DNA of 64,000 nt from an uncultured Flavobacteriaceae bacterium (lineage in GTDB: Bacteria > Bacteroidota > Bacteroidia > Flavobacteriales > Flavobacteriaceae), in assembly GCA_947501625.1 (NCBI GenBank), contig CANMWN010000002.1, forward strand, positions 496,001-560,000. The letters are read 5' to 3'. Below, piece after piece: positions 8,044 through 16,995 of this stretch. The translations under genes and the position numbers were made by a program. How positions within the stretch are numbered: the stretch's first letter is position 1; each line of letters starts with the position of its first letter. The notes below the pieces were generated by a model, which was given only the letters and a program-made list of their open reading frames with translations, searched no databases and was not told where the DNA came from.

Positions 8044-9858
8044 ATGAAAAAATATTTTTTACTATTATTTGTCTTTCTTTTTACTTTTAACTCATTTTCA
8101 CAACTCCCTGAAGATTACTTTACTGAAACTTTATCTCAAACTTTTACTCAACCTATGGGTACAATTTTCAATAGCGATGGCACAAAAATGTTTGTTTGGA
8201 CTTATAGTGGATTAATATATGTATTGAATTGGAATGGATCAGATTATATCTTGCAGACTGATGCTGTTCTTGACATTTCAGAGGAAGTTGCCGTATGGAG
8301 AGATTATGGCTTATTAAGTATATGTTTAGATCCAGATTATGATTCTAATGGTTTTATATACCTTTATTATCCTGTTGATAGGCATCATTTAATGAATTTT
8401 GGAACACCGAGTTATAATTCTAATACCGATGAATATTTTGATGCAACCATTGCTCGAGTAACTAGATATAAACTAAACCATCTACAAACTCCAATAACAA
8501 CTGATCTTAATTCAAGAACGATTCTAATTGGAGAAACACCTTCTACTGGAATACCTCTCACTTATGAGTCACATGCAGGAGGAACAATATTATTTGGTAG
8601 TGACGGAACATTATTAGTTACTACAGGAGAAGGCGCAAGTTATACAGATACCGACTCAGGAAGCATTAGCCATACATATTATCAACAAGCATTGACTGAT
8701 GGAATAATAAGGCCTGAAGAAAATGTTGGTGCATTCAGAAGTCAAATGATTAACTCACATAGTGGAAAAGTATTAAGAGTTGACCCAACTAATGGAGATG
8801 GCATTAGTTCAAACCCATTTTATGATTCAATGAATCCACGATCTCCTCAATCTAGAATGTATGCAATGGGATTTAGAAATCCATTTAGAGCATCAATAGA
8901 TACAAGTACTGGTAGTACAAATCCTGCTGATGCTAATCCTGGAATGTTATTCGTCGCAGATGTTGGCTGGAAAGATTGGGAAGATTTACATATTATTGAC
9001 AAACCTGGATTAAATGCTGGATGGCCTTTATTTGAAGGGCAAACTGAGCAAAATGCTATAAACGAACCTACTACATTTGACAGTTATTATTTTGATAGAG
9101 GTACTACGATAAATCAAGATGAACCTGGAAACCCAACATTTATAAGTTTACTTTCTCAACCTACTTCTTTTATAGATGATGCAAACCCAACAAATAGAAG
9201 GTTTACTCATCGAAGACCTGCAGTTTCATCTAGACAACACAGTTCTAGATCAAGAGTACCTTGGTTTAATGGTACTACACCAACCGACCCAAGAGTAAAC
9301 CTTGCTAATTCACCTACTACTGGAAATGAATCTAGAGCAAATTCTTTTATTGCTGGTGTATTGGTTAATGGTTCTAATTTTGGTCCTGCTATGACTGGCA
9401 AATTTTTATATGCCGATTATGTGAGAGATTGGATAAATGTGGCTACACTCAATTCTACGAATACTCCTTGGTTTAGTGATATATCAACCTTTGCACCCAA
9501 TAATTTTAGTAACGGTATAGTACATCTTATTCAAAATCCACTTGATGGATCTATCTATTATACCAACATTATTGATGGCACTATAAGACGATTATATTAT
9601 GACAACGTATTGAGCACTGCAAATATTAATGAAAACGAATTTGAAATTTATCCAAATCCAGCAACCAATAAAATACAGATAAAAGGGTTAACTGAACCTA
9701 CTAGTATTGAAATATTTAATATTGCTGGTCAGTTAGTAATATCAAAACAAATAGAAATTGATAGTAATATTGATATAGATATTTCTTCTGGAGTTTATTT
9801 TGTCAAGGTAAACTCAAAAAGTAAAACATATAAAGTTAAAAAACTGATTGTGAATTAA
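8044..9858 (+). CDS. Type IX-secreted glucose/sorbosone dehydrogenase-like protein
   Basis: A 604-residue protein with a signal peptide (1-19, ending NSFSQ), a six-bladed propeller of the GSDH family (PQQ-dependent aldose sugar dehydrogenase type) and a C-terminal type A sorting domain. Family blocks are SHAGGTILFGSDGTLLVTTG, HSGKVLRVDPTNGDG, MYAMGFRNPFRASID and LNAGWPLFEG. The tail starts at FEIYPNPATNKIQI (about 535) and ends in SSGVYFVKVNSKSKTYKVKKL. The tail marks it for export and surface attachment by the type IX system. No PQQ-synthesis gene is present in the window. The 3' end overlaps the convergent desulfurase gene by 4 bp. Confidence 0.88.
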   Translation: MKKYFLLLFVFLFTFNSFSQLPEDYFTETLSQTFTQPMGTIFNSDGTKMFVWTYSGLIYVLNWNGSDYILQTDAVLDISEEVAVWRDYGLLSICLDPDYDSNGFIYLYYPVDRHHLMNFGTPSYNSNTDEYFDATIARVTRYKLNHLQTPITTDLNSRTILIGETPSTGIPLTYESHAGGTILFGSDGTLLVTTGEGASYTDTDSGSISHTYYQQALTDGIIRPEENVGAFRSQMINSHSGKVLRVDPTNGDGISSNPFYDSMNPRSPQSRMYAMGFRNPFRASIDTSTGSTNPADANPGMLFVADVGWKDWEDLHIIDKPGLNAGWPLFEGQTEQNAINEPTTFDSYYFDRGTTINQDEPGNPTFISLLSQPTSFIDDANPTNRRFTHRRPAVSSRQHSSRSRVPWFNGTTPTDPRVNLANSPTTGNESRANSFIAGVLVNGSNFGPAMTGKFLYADYVRDWINVATLNSTNTPWFSDISTFAPNNFSNGIVHLIQNPLDGSIYYTNIIDGTIRRLYYDNVLSTANINENEFEIYPNPATNKIQIKGLTEPTSIEIFNIAGQLVISKQIEIDSNIDIDISSGVYFVKVNSKSKTYKVKKLIVN

Positions 9859-10994
9859 CTAATAATTTCTTTTAAAGTATCAATTACAAAATCAATTTCT
9901 TCTTTAGTATTATGAGTACACAATGAGAATCTAACAGAAGATTTAGCAGTTTCATCGTCACATAAAATGGCGTTTAGAACGTGTGAGCCTTTTGCACTAC
10001 CACTTTGACATGCACTACCACCAGAAACAGCGATACCTTTGATATCAAGGTTAAATAATAGCATACCATCTACACAAGGAAAACGAACATTTAAAATTGA
10101 ATATCCATTATTCTCATAATCTGTAGTATTTCCGTTAAATTTTATTTCTGGAAAGTTTTCTTGTAACTTATTAATGAAGTACTTTTTTAAACCTAAGATA
10201 TATGCTATATCACGATCCAAATTTTCATAAACCAATTCTAGTGCCTTTTCCATTCCCAAAATCGAATGAACATTCTCAGTTCCTGCTCTTGCTCCTCTTT
10301 CTTGTTTCCCTCCTGTAAGCATTGGTTTAATTCCAAAACCTTTTTTAACATAAGCAAAACCTACACCTTTTGGCCCATGAAATTTATGTCCGCTGCATAC
10401 TGCGAAATCAATTCCCAAATCTTGTAAATCAACTTCATAATGTCCAATAGCCTGAACTGCATCGGAATGAAAAATAGCATTATTCTCTTTGCATAATTTC
10501 GACACTCGCTTTACATCAAGTATATTGCCTATTTCATTGTTTACATACATTAGACTCACCAATGTCTTTACATTTGATTCAGCAAATAATTGCTCTAAAT
10601 GATTCAAATCTACCGAACCATCTTCCAATAAATTTATATACACAACTTCAACAGTATCATGGCAATCACACAATTCAATAATTGTATCTAATACAGCGTG
10701 ATGCTCAATCTTTGAAGTTATAATACGTTTTACCTCCAAATTATTCACAGCATTGTGTAAAATCATATTATCTGCCTCACTTCCGCCAGCAGTAAAAATA
10801 ATCTCACTTGCTTTCACATTAAATCTTCTAGCAATATTTCTTCGTGCTCTTTCAATTGCCGATTTTGCAGAACGTCCAAATTGATGCATTGAAGAAGGGT
10901 TTCCATAGATTTTATCCATAGATTCAGAGATGACTTTTATGACCTCAGGATGAATTTGTGTTGTTGCTGCGTTATCTAAATATATTCTTCTCAT
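9855..10994 (-). CDS. Cysteine desulfurase (NifS/IscS-type)
   Basis: A 379-residue fold-type I PLP enzyme that releases sulfur from cysteine as a persulfide for Fe-S cluster and thio-cofactor assembly. Landmarks are LDNAATT at the N-terminus, GNPSSMHQFG, ITSKIEHHAVL, PLP lysine Lys204 in SGHKFHGPKG, RGARAGTENV, and catalytic Cys329 in SGGSACQSGSA. The longer active-site loop indicates a class I (NifS/IscS) rather than SufS-type enzyme. It is monocistronic and not beside suf or isc genes. The 3' end overlaps the dehydrogenase gene tail to tail. Confidence 0.93.
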   Translation of the reverse strand: MRRIYLDNAATTQIHPEVIKVISESMDKIYGNPSSMHQFGRSAKSAIERARRNIARRFNVKASEIIFTAGGSEADNMILHNAVNNLEVKRIITSKIEHHAVLDTIIELCDCHDTVEVVYINLLEDGSVDLNHLEQLFAESNVKTLVSLMYVNNEIGNILDVKRVSKLCKENNAIFHSDAVQAIGHYEVDLQDLGIDFAVCSGHKFHGPKGVGFAYVKKGFGIKPMLTGGKQERGARAGTENVHSILGMEKALELVYENLDRDIAYILGLKKYFINKLQENFPEIKFNGNTTDYENNGYSILNVRFPCVDGMLLFNLDIKGIAVSGGSACQSGSAKGSHVLNAILCDDETAKSSVRFSLCTHNTKEEIDFVIDTLKEIIS

Positions 10995-11076
10995 GTTGCA
11001 AATGAAATTAATTTAAAGTATCAACGTTAATATTTTTCAAAACTATTATTTTTGTATCAATAATTAATTATAAATT

Positions 11077-11583
11077 ATGAAAAAATATATTGCAATTATC
11101 TGTTGTTTATTTCTTTTATCTTGTGATGATGGTGATTTTGATGTTCCAGCCTTTGAATTTAACGAAACAATTAATAGTTGTGATGTAAATAATAATAGTT
11201 ATACACTCTTTAGATTGAGTGATACTGAAGCATTAATTATTACTCTATCAACAAGTCAAATCTCAAATAATGTTACTACAGAACCTATAGAGGTTAGTAT
11301 TACAAGTGACAATGTTGTTTATCGTACTTTTAATGATGCAATTTCAGTAAGTTATTTTTGCGAAGATATTCCACCAGTAGAACCAACAATTTTATCAAAT
11401 TGGACTGGAGTTGAAGGCGCAAATAATAAAATATTGATTGAAACTATTGAAGAGTATGACGATATGAATGTACAAATTGGATATAGGCATACTATAACTT
11501 TTCAAAACTTAACTCTAGAAAACGGTGATGAAACACTAACATATACAGAAACTGATTTTGGAAGTTTTATCACTTCAATCTAA
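11077..11583 (+). CDS. Small lipoprotein, unknown function
   Basis: A 168-residue protein with a hydrophobic leader and lipobox LLSC (Cys16) followed by DDGDFD. Acidic residues just after the cysteine are typical of surface-exported lipoproteins in Bacteroidota. The rest is predicted beta-rich, with two further cysteines (INSCDVNNN, SYFCEDIPP) that may form a disulfide. I recognise no domain. It is transcribed alone and convergent with the Smr gene 2 bp away. Confidence 0.75.
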   Translation: MKKYIAIICCLFLLSCDDGDFDVPAFEFNETINSCDVNNNSYTLFRLSDTEALIITLSTSQISNNVTTEPIEVSITSDNVVYRTFNDAISVSYFCEDIPPVEPTILSNWTGVEGANNKILIETIEEYDDMNVQIGYRHTITFQNLTLENGDETLTYTETDFGSFITSI

Positions 11584-11585
11584 AA

Positions 11586-12128
11586 TTAATTTCTTTTTTG
11601 ATAAATATAAACTTCAGTGGCTCCCATTCCATATTTTTGGTAAGAAGCATCATAAAAGTTAACATTATATCTTTTCAATAAAAAATTGAGTTCGGTTTTT
11701 AAGACTCCTGTGCCTACTCCATGAATAAATATAACTTTTGAAATTCTATTCCTTATTGCATATTCCAATTTATGTTTGGCGGTTTCAATTTGAAGGTTTA
11801 GCATGTCATAATTATCCATTCCTCGAGTTGATTTTGTCAATTTTTGAATATGTAAATCAACTTCCATAACTCCTTCTTCATCTTTTTTAGTTTTAAATAA
11901 TGATTTCTTTTTAATCTCCTCTTGCTTATTTGCCAAATTCATCGACACTACTACACTTTTAGCAATTTCTGATTGTTCTAACTCAATCTTAACCAATTCA
12001 TTTGCCGGATAGATTAGTTCAAAACCATCAGTACTTAAAATTTTGATAGAATTATTATGGATAGACAAAATCTCTCCTTTTATTATATCATCAGTAACAA
12101 CTACCGTATCGCCGACCTTTAAATTCAT
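11586..12128 (-). CDS. Smr-domain protein (DUF2027-like)
   Basis: A 180-residue protein: an N-terminal beta-barrel-like segment (1-50, VGDTVVVTDDIIKGEILSI), a linker rich in lysine and glutamate, and a C-terminal Smr domain (about 100-178). The Smr domain has the EVDLHI, IFIHGVGTGVLK and YGMGATEVYI motifs that define the MutS2 C-terminal nuclease fold. The LDxH-like element reads VDLHIQKL, so the catalytic His is kept. This Bacteroidota family lacks the MutS ATPase. A role in nucleic-acid cleavage is inferred from the domain only. Confidence 0.85.
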   Translation of the reverse strand: MNLKVGDTVVVTDDIIKGEILSIHNNSIKILSTDGFELIYPANELVKIELEQSEIAKSVVVSMNLANKQEEIKKKSLFKTKKDEEGVMEVDLHIQKLTKSTRGMDNYDMLNLQIETAKHKLEYAIRNRISKVIFIHGVGTGVLKTELNFLLKRYNVNFYDASYQKYGMGATEVYIYQKRN

Positions 12129-12202
12129 TTGATAACTATTTCTTAAAAATAAAAAAATATTAAATTAATATTCATTTCATTAATTTGCACAAAATTAAAC
12201 AG

Positions 12203-12835
12203 ATGATTGAATTGAAGCCAAAAAATACTATAGATTTCTTTAAAAACGCAGTGAAAGAAGTTACAATCTCAAATGAAAGAAAAGAATTATTGACTTCTAT
12301 TGCTTTAAAAATTGTTGAAGAACGCCATAAATTAAATAAAGTACGATTAAATTTCATATGCACTCATAATTCTAGAAGAAGTCAATTTGCTCAAATTTGG
12401 GCACATTTTATTATTCAGCAATTTAAACTTAGAAAGATTAAAAGTTTTTCTGGCGGAACAGAAACTACTGCATTTCATCACAATACCATAAAATCACTTC
12501 AATCAGCAGGTTTTAAATTTAAATTAATAGAATTTTCTCATACCAATCCAAAATATGAAATTACATGTGCAAAAATGAAAAAGGCTGCTATTGGATATTC
12601 AAAGTTCTTTAACGAATCAACTAAAAACAAGTCATTTATCGCTATTACTACTTGTAGTTCTGCTGATGAAAATTGTCCTTTCATTCCCGAGGCTATTTCT
12701 AGATTTCATCTACCATATATAGATCCTAAACAATCTGACAATGCAGAACACACAGAAGAAACATATTTATTAACTAACAAAATAATTGCTGCAGAGATGA
12801 ACTTTTTATTTGAGCAAGTAAATAATTTATTATAA
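12203..12835 (+). CDS. Low-molecular-weight phosphatase / arsenate reductase-like protein
   Basis: A 210-residue protein with a phosphate-binding loop CTHNSRRSQ (the CX5R signature of the LMW phosphatase/ArsC fold), preceded by VRLNFI. A second cysteine pair lies in TTCSSADENCPFIP and an Asp-Pro near the end (PYIDPKQ) fits the general acid. The N-terminal 40 residues are an extra helix. It is annotated in relatives as a protein-tyrosine-phosphatase-like or arsenate reductase-like protein; no arsenic transporter or ArsR gene is adjacent, so the substrate stays open. The ATG at 12203 is preferred over an in-frame TTG at 12185. Confidence 0.75.
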   Translation: MIELKPKNTIDFFKNAVKEVTISNERKELLTSIALKIVEERHKLNKVRLNFICTHNSRRSQFAQIWAHFIIQQFKLRKIKSFSGGTETTAFHHNTIKSLQSAGFKFKLIEFSHTNPKYEITCAKMKKAAIGYSKFFNESTKNKSFIAITTCSSADENCPFIPEAISRFHLPYIDPKQSDNAEHTEETYLLTNKIIAAEMNFLFEQVNNLL

Positions 12836-12859
12836 ATTAGTCTCCATAATAAATTGTAA

Positions 12860-13150
12860 GTGGATATAATTACTTTTTTAGAAGAGAATATGCTCTCTTG
12901 TTCTTGGAAACAATCTTTTAATATTGAATGTATGGGTTGCGGTATGCAACGCTCACTTATTCATTTATTTCGAGGAGAATTTATTGAAGCCTTTAAAATG
13001 TATCCCGCTATTTACACACTTATTGCAATGTTTGTATTCTTGGGCTTGCATTTAAAATTTGATTATAAAAAAGGAGGTAAAATCCTCATTTATTTATTTA
13101 TTACTAATGCAATACTAATTTTAACAAACTTTATTCTTAAACTAATTTAA
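12860..13150 (+). CDS. DUF2752 membrane protein
   Basis: A 96-residue membrane protein with the DUF2752 signature CMGCGMQRSLIHLFRGEF, followed by two transmembrane helices. The CxGCGxxR block is shared with the gene at 13497. The only plausible start is GTG at 12860. Function of the family is unknown; the conserved cysteines suggest metal or redox chemistry at the membrane. It lies 24 bp after the phosphatase-like gene and 10 bp before the CCC-motif gene, so the four genes 12203-13886 are probably co-transcribed. Confidence 0.8.
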   Translation: MDIITFLEENMLSCSWKQSFNIECMGCGMQRSLIHLFRGEFIEAFKMYPAIYTLIAMFVFLGLHLKFDYKKGGKILIYLFITNAILILTNFILKLI

Positions 13151-13160
13151 ACTTAAAAAA

Positions 13161-13490
13161 ATGGAAAAACAAAAATTACCAAGTGCTAATTCATCATTAA
13201 TAATGGGAATCCTTTCAATTGTAACAGCTTGTTGTTGCTATGGTTTACCTGGACTTATCTTTGGTTTTATTGGATTAAACATGGCTAAGAAAGCAAAAGC
13301 AACTTATGAGGCTAATCCTGAGCAATATAATGGAATGGGAAATGTAGAAGCTGGACGTATAACCTCAATTATAGGATTGGTTCTTGGAGCTCTATTTACA
13401 GTCTATCTTGTTTATATGCTTTCTACTGGTAAGTTTACTGAAATGATTGAGCAACAAAAACAACTGATTGAACAAATGCAAAATCAATAA
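13161..13490 (+). CDS. CCC-motif membrane protein (DUF4190-like)
   Basis: A 109-residue protein with two transmembrane hairpins (about 12-42 and 66-90). TACCCYGLPGLIFGFIGLNMA contains three consecutive cysteines, the hallmark of the Bacteroidota CCC-motif membrane family; the second helix pair follows GRITSIIGLVLGALF. The C-terminus is glutamine-rich and probably cytoplasmic. It is sandwiched between two DUF2752 genes, a common arrangement in flavobacteria. No biochemical role is established. Confidence 0.8.
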   Translation: MEKQKLPSANSSLIMGILSIVTACCCYGLPGLIFGFIGLNMAKKAKATYEANPEQYNGMGNVEAGRITSIIGLVLGALFTVYLVYMLSTGKFTEMIEQQKQLIEQMQNQ

Positions 13491-13496
13491 AATAAC

Positions 13497-13886
13497 ATGA
13501 AGTTAAAATATTTAGGGTTGCTTATTATCAGTTTGATAATAGCAATCCTTTATTTTTATATCAACCCAAGTTCAGCATTATTTCCTAAATGTCCTCTATA
13601 CACAACTACAGGAATTTACTGTCCTGGATGTGGTAGCCAAAGAGCATTTCATGACTTATTGCACTTGAATTTTAAAGAAGTAATTGGACACAATATCTTA
13701 TTTCTTGGAGGTATTTTAGTGTTGGCTTACCATTTAACAATTACTTTACTCAATAAGTATTTTAATAGTGAAATTAAAAATTTACTGTATTCAAAGAATA
13801 CTCCAAAAATTATATTGGTAATAGTAATTTTGTTTTGGGTTTTAAGGAATATACCTATATTTCCTTTTACAATGCTAGCACCTTAA
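13497..13886 (+). CDS. DUF2752 membrane protein
   Basis: A 129-residue protein with an N-terminal helix, the DUF2752 motif YCPGCGSQRAFHDLLHLNF (about 41-60), and two further transmembrane helices. It is longer than the paralogue at 12860 and has an additional upstream cysteine (FPKCPLY). It starts 6 bp after the CCC-motif gene and stops one base before the convergent PPK2 gene. Confidence 0.85.
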   Translation: MKLKYLGLLIISLIIAILYFYINPSSALFPKCPLYTTTGIYCPGCGSQRAFHDLLHLNFKEVIGHNILFLGGILVLAYHLTITLLNKYFNSEIKNLLYSKNTPKIILVIVILFWVLRNIPIFPFTMLAP

Positions 13887-14669
13887 CTATATTTCTATAT
13901 TTTTATCATAAGGGATAGACTTCAAAATATGCTCAATTACAGCAATCCTAGCAGCAGTTTTTCTATTACCTCTTATTATTTTGAATGGTATACCTAATTT
14001 AGACTTTTCAAACATCTTCTTTTTATAATCGGTATAATCATCCCATAATGCTTGTGCAGACTCATCAACAGTAGTCATTTTCCATCTTTTTAAAGGGTCA
14101 GCCTTAATTTCTTTAAACCTTTTTGCTTGCTCTCTTTTAGAAATAGACATATAAATTTTATATATCTTAGTTCCTGACTCAACAATCATTCTTTCAAACT
14201 CATTAACCTGATTCATAAACGTATCGTATTCTTGAGGAGTACAAAAACCATTTACTGGCTCAACCATGGCTCTATTATACCAACTACGATCAAAAAACAC
14301 TATTTCTCCTTCTTGAGGGAATTGCTTAATATAGCGTTGAAAATACCACTGAGATTTCTCTTCACTTGTAGGTTTTGACAAGGCTACAATTCTAAAATTA
14401 CGAGGATTTATACGTTCAGTAATTCTACGAATAGCACCTCCTTTTCCAGCAGCATCTCTACCTTCAAAAACAATAATTACTCTTTCATTGTTTTGAATAA
14501 CCCAAGTCTGCAATTTAACTAACTCAACTTGCAATTTCTTTAATCTTTTTTCATAATCAAGATACCTCAACGTCTTCTCATAATTAAGAGGCTTCCTAGT
14601 TAATAAAGAAATTAGTCCTTTAGTAGAATTTAATTTATTAATATTTTCTTCTGTAAAATTCACACTCAT
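13887..14669 (-). CDS. Polyphosphate kinase 2 family protein (second of a pair)
   Basis: A 260-residue PPK2 enzyme, which transfers phosphate between polyphosphate and nucleoside phosphates in the cytoplasm. Key blocks are Walker A GRDAAGKGG, the Arg-rich lid (SKPTSEEKSQWYFQRYI), Walker B FFDRSWYNRAMVEP and DPLKRWKMTTVDE. It matches the single-domain length of the family. It is a close paralogue of the gene just upstream (2 bp away), so the two form a transcription unit. Substrate class (ADP, GDP or AMP) cannot be set from motifs alone. Confidence 0.9.
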   Translation of the reverse strand: MSVNFTEENINKLNSTKGLISLLTRKPLNYEKTLRYLDYEKRLKKLQVELVKLQTWVIQNNERVIIVFEGRDAAGKGGAIRRITERINPRNFRIVALSKPTSEEKSQWYFQRYIKQFPQEGEIVFFDRSWYNRAMVEPVNGFCTPQEYDTFMNQVNEFERMIVESGTKIYKIYMSISKREQAKRFKEIKADPLKRWKMTTVDESAQALWDDYTDYKKKMFEKSKLGIPFKIIRGNRKTAARIAVIEHILKSIPYDKNIEI

Positions 14670-14671
14670 AA

Positions 14672-15547
14672 TTAATCAATTTGTCTATTAGAACGATAAT
14701 ATCGCATTACAACATTAGGATCGGGATGCAAATCTATAGAAGACTCACTTTTCCCATCATAATCAAATTGTGATAAAACATATTTAATACTTTCTAGTCT
14801 AGATGCCTTTTTATTATTCGCTTTTACAATTATCCAAGGACTATAAGTTGTATGTGTTTTACTAAACATTTTCTCTTTATACTCAGTATACACATCCCAT
14901 AATTGTTGCCCTTTTTCATCTACAGGACTAAATTTCCATCTTTTTAAAGGATTAGAAAGACGCGCTTGGAAACGCCTATCTTGTTCTTCTTTTGATATTG
15001 AAAACCAAAATTTTATTATTACAATTCCATCTTCATAAAGCATATGTTCAAATTCAGGGACCTGAAGCATAAACTTATTATATTGGCTTTGATTACAAAA
15101 TCCCATAACTGGCTCTACTACAGCACGATTATACCAACTACGGTCAAAAAAAACTATTTCTCCTGGATCAGGTAAATTTTTAATATATCTTCTAAAATAC
15201 CATTGACCTCTTTCTACTTCTGTTGGCTTAGTTAAAGCCACAGTACGCATTGACCTTGGATTCAAGTATTCTGAATAACGTCTTATATTCCCTCCTTTTC
15301 CTGCAGCATCTCTGCCCTCAAAAATTACTACTACTCTTTTTTGATTTTTAGAAATCCACTGCTGTAATTTCACCAATTCTATCTGAAGTTCTCTTAGTTC
15401 TTCATTATAAGAAATAGTCTTTAAAACTTTATCAATTGAAACGCCTTTTTGAGTTATTTTTTCTAATAATTCTTGCTGATTTTTTATGCTTAAAAAATCT
15501 TGCGCATTTAATTTATTCTTTTCTGGAATATTTTCGGTCATACACAA
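14672..15547 (-). CDS. Polyphosphate kinase 2 family protein (first of a pair)
   Basis: A 291-residue PPK2 paralogue with the same order of motifs: FEGRDAAGKGG, TKPTEVERGQWYFRRYI, FFDRSWYNRAVVEPVMGF and NPLKRWKFSPVDE. It has a longer N-terminus and a C-terminal extension (DLHPDPNVVMRYYRSNRQ) seen in many PPK2 class I proteins. The start may be at 15547 or two codons later (MCMTEN); both are in frame. Having two diverged copies suggests different nucleotide preferences or opposite directions of use, which is inference. Confidence 0.9.
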   Translation of the reverse strand: MCMTENIPEKNKLNAQDFLSIKNQQELLEKITQKGVSIDKVLKTISYNEELRELQIELVKLQQWISKNQKRVVVIFEGRDAAGKGGNIRRYSEYLNPRSMRTVALTKPTEVERGQWYFRRYIKNLPDPGEIVFFDRSWYNRAVVEPVMGFCNQSQYNKFMLQVPEFEHMLYEDGIVIIKFWFSISKEEQDRRFQARLSNPLKRWKFSPVDEKGQQLWDVYTEYKEKMFSKTHTTYSPWIIVKANNKKASRLESIKYVLSQFDYDGKSESSIDLHPDPNVVMRYYRSNRQID

Positions 15548-15575
15548 AAATACAAATCATTTAGCAATAAAAAAA

Positions 15576-15591
15576 CCTCTGAAATCAGAGG
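15576..15591 (-). terminator. Terminator after the alpha-oxoamine synthase gene
   Basis: CCTCTGA-AA-TCAGAGG hairpin with T runs on both strands, between the stop at 15618 and the PPK2 start. It separates the synthase transcript from the PPK2 unit. Confidence 0.8.
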
Positions 15592-15617
15592 TTTTTTTTA
15601 ATTATTTTTTCATTTTA

Positions 15618-16862
15618 TTAGATCATAGTAGCGCCTATACGCTTATAAACTCCACTCTCTAATTTACTTCTAATACCAGAAAATGCAGCAATTGTATCAT
15701 CAATATCTTCTTGTGTGTGAGCAGCAGTTGGAATCAATCTTAAAATTATCAATCCTTTAGGAATTACAGGGTACACTACGATAGAGCAGAAAATACCATA
15801 ATTCTCTCTTAAGTCATGAACCATTGCCATTGCCTCAGGAATATCACCTTTTAAAAACACTGGCGTAATACAAGTTTGTGTAGTACCTAAATCAAATCCT
15901 GCATTCCTCAAACCACTTTGCAATGCATTTGTAATCTGCCATAATTTATCTTTCAATTCAGGCATAGTACGAATCATATCCAAACGCTTTAATGCTCCTT
16001 TTACCATTGCCATTGGTAGTGATTTGGCAAACATTTGAGATCGCATATTATACTGCAAATATTGAATTATATCAGCATCACCTGCAAAGAAAGCACCAAT
16101 ACCAGCCATAGACTTTGCAAATGTTGCAAAATAAACATCTATACCATCTTGTACTCCTTGTTCAAAACCTGTTCCCCTTCCTCCTTCTCCTAAAGTTCCA
16201 AATCCATGAGCATCGTCAACCAACAATCTGAATTTGTATTTTTTCTTTAATTCTACAATTTCTTTTAAACGACCTTGTTCTCCGCGCATTCCAAAAACAC
16301 CTTCTGAAACTACTAGAATTCCACCGCCTGTTTGTTCAGCAATTTTAGTTGCTCTCTTCAAGTTCTTTTCAAAACTTTCAATATCATTATGCTTATACAC
16401 AAATCGTTTTCCTGCATGCAATCTCACTCCATCAATAATACAAGCATGTGTATCCATATCGTACACAATTACATCATTTTTGGTAACCAAAGCATCAATT
16501 GCTGACACCATTCCTTGGTATCCAAAATTTACCAAATAAGCTGCTTCTTTATCAACAAACTCGGCACATTCTTTTTCTAATTGCTCATGAAATACAGTAT
16601 GGCCTGACATCATTCTTGCTCCCATTGGATAAGCCATTCCATGCTCACTTGCTGCAGCTCCATCAACTTTTAAAACTTCTGGATGATTAGCAAGACCTAA
16701 ATAATCATTGATACTCCAAGTAACTACTTTTTTACCATTAAATATCATTCTATTTGAAATATTTCCTTCCAATTTTGGAAATACAAAATACCCTTCTGCT
16801 TGCTTTGCCCATTTACCAAGAGGCCCTTTATCCTCTTGAATTCTGTCAAATAAATCTCTCAT
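15618..16862 (-). CDS. Alpha-oxoamine synthase; probable cysteate fatty-acyltransferase or serine palmitoyltransferase
   Basis: A 414-residue fold-type I PLP enzyme that condenses an amino acid with an acyl thioester. Landmarks are WSINDYLGLANHPEV, YPMGARMMSGHTVFHEQLE, VNFGYQGMVSAI, DMDTHACIIDG, VDDAHGFGTLGEGGRG, and PLP lysine in FATFAKSMAGIGAFFAG. The classic family reads T-F-S-K here; this protein has A-K-S. Candidates are 2-amino-3-ketobutyrate ligase, 8-amino-7-oxononanoate synthase, serine palmitoyltransferase, or the capnine-forming enzyme that uses cysteate. No biotin or threonine-degradation genes adjoin it. The cysteine-synthase-like neighbour makes the sulfonolipid (SulB/Cfat) role the best guess. 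Confidence 0.8.
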   Translation of the reverse strand: MRDLFDRIQEDKGPLGKWAKQAEGYFVFPKLEGNISNRMIFNGKKVVTWSINDYLGLANHPEVLKVDGAAASEHGMAYPMGARMMSGHTVFHEQLEKECAEFVDKEAAYLVNFGYQGMVSAIDALVTKNDVIVYDMDTHACIIDGVRLHAGKRFVYKHNDIESFEKNLKRATKIAEQTGGGILVVSEGVFGMRGEQGRLKEIVELKKKYKFRLLVDDAHGFGTLGEGGRGTGFEQGVQDGIDVYFATFAKSMAGIGAFFAGDADIIQYLQYNMRSQMFAKSLPMAMVKGALKRLDMIRTMPELKDKLWQITNALQSGLRNAGFDLGTTQTCITPVFLKGDIPEAMAMVHDLRENYGIFCSIVVYPVIPKGLIILRLIPTAAHTQEDIDDTIAAFSGIRSKLESGVYKRIGATMI

Positions 16863-16909
16863 TTATATAGTTTATCATTTTGATGCTAGTTAGTGACACC
16901 AAATAGTTT

Positions 16910-16940
16910 GCAAATTAACAGATTTTTGAGGTATTATCAA
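16910..16940 (-). promoter_or_regulatory. Promoter of the alpha-oxoamine synthase gene
   Basis: On the minus strand, TTG (16938-16940) is followed after 20 bp by TTAATTTG (16910-16917), one mismatch from TAnnTTTG. It lies just past the terminator of the upstream gene, so the synthase can be expressed separately. Confidence 0.5.
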
Positions 16941-16945
16941 ATAAA

Positions 16946-16972
16946 AAAGGCGTTGAAAAACTCAACACCTTT
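16946..16972 (-). terminator. Terminator after the cysteine-synthase-like gene
   Basis: The minus strand reads AAAGGTGTTGA-GTTTT-TCAACGCCTTT with one internal mismatch, followed by a short T-rich stretch. It is 24 bp beyond the stop at 16996. Confidence 0.6.
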
Positions 16973-16995
16973 AATTATTATATATTTGATTTATT

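Noticed and set aside
12185-12205. TTG start six codons before the phosphatase-like gene
   Set aside because: The ATG at 12203 is stronger and gives an N-terminus without the odd MHKIKQ prefix.
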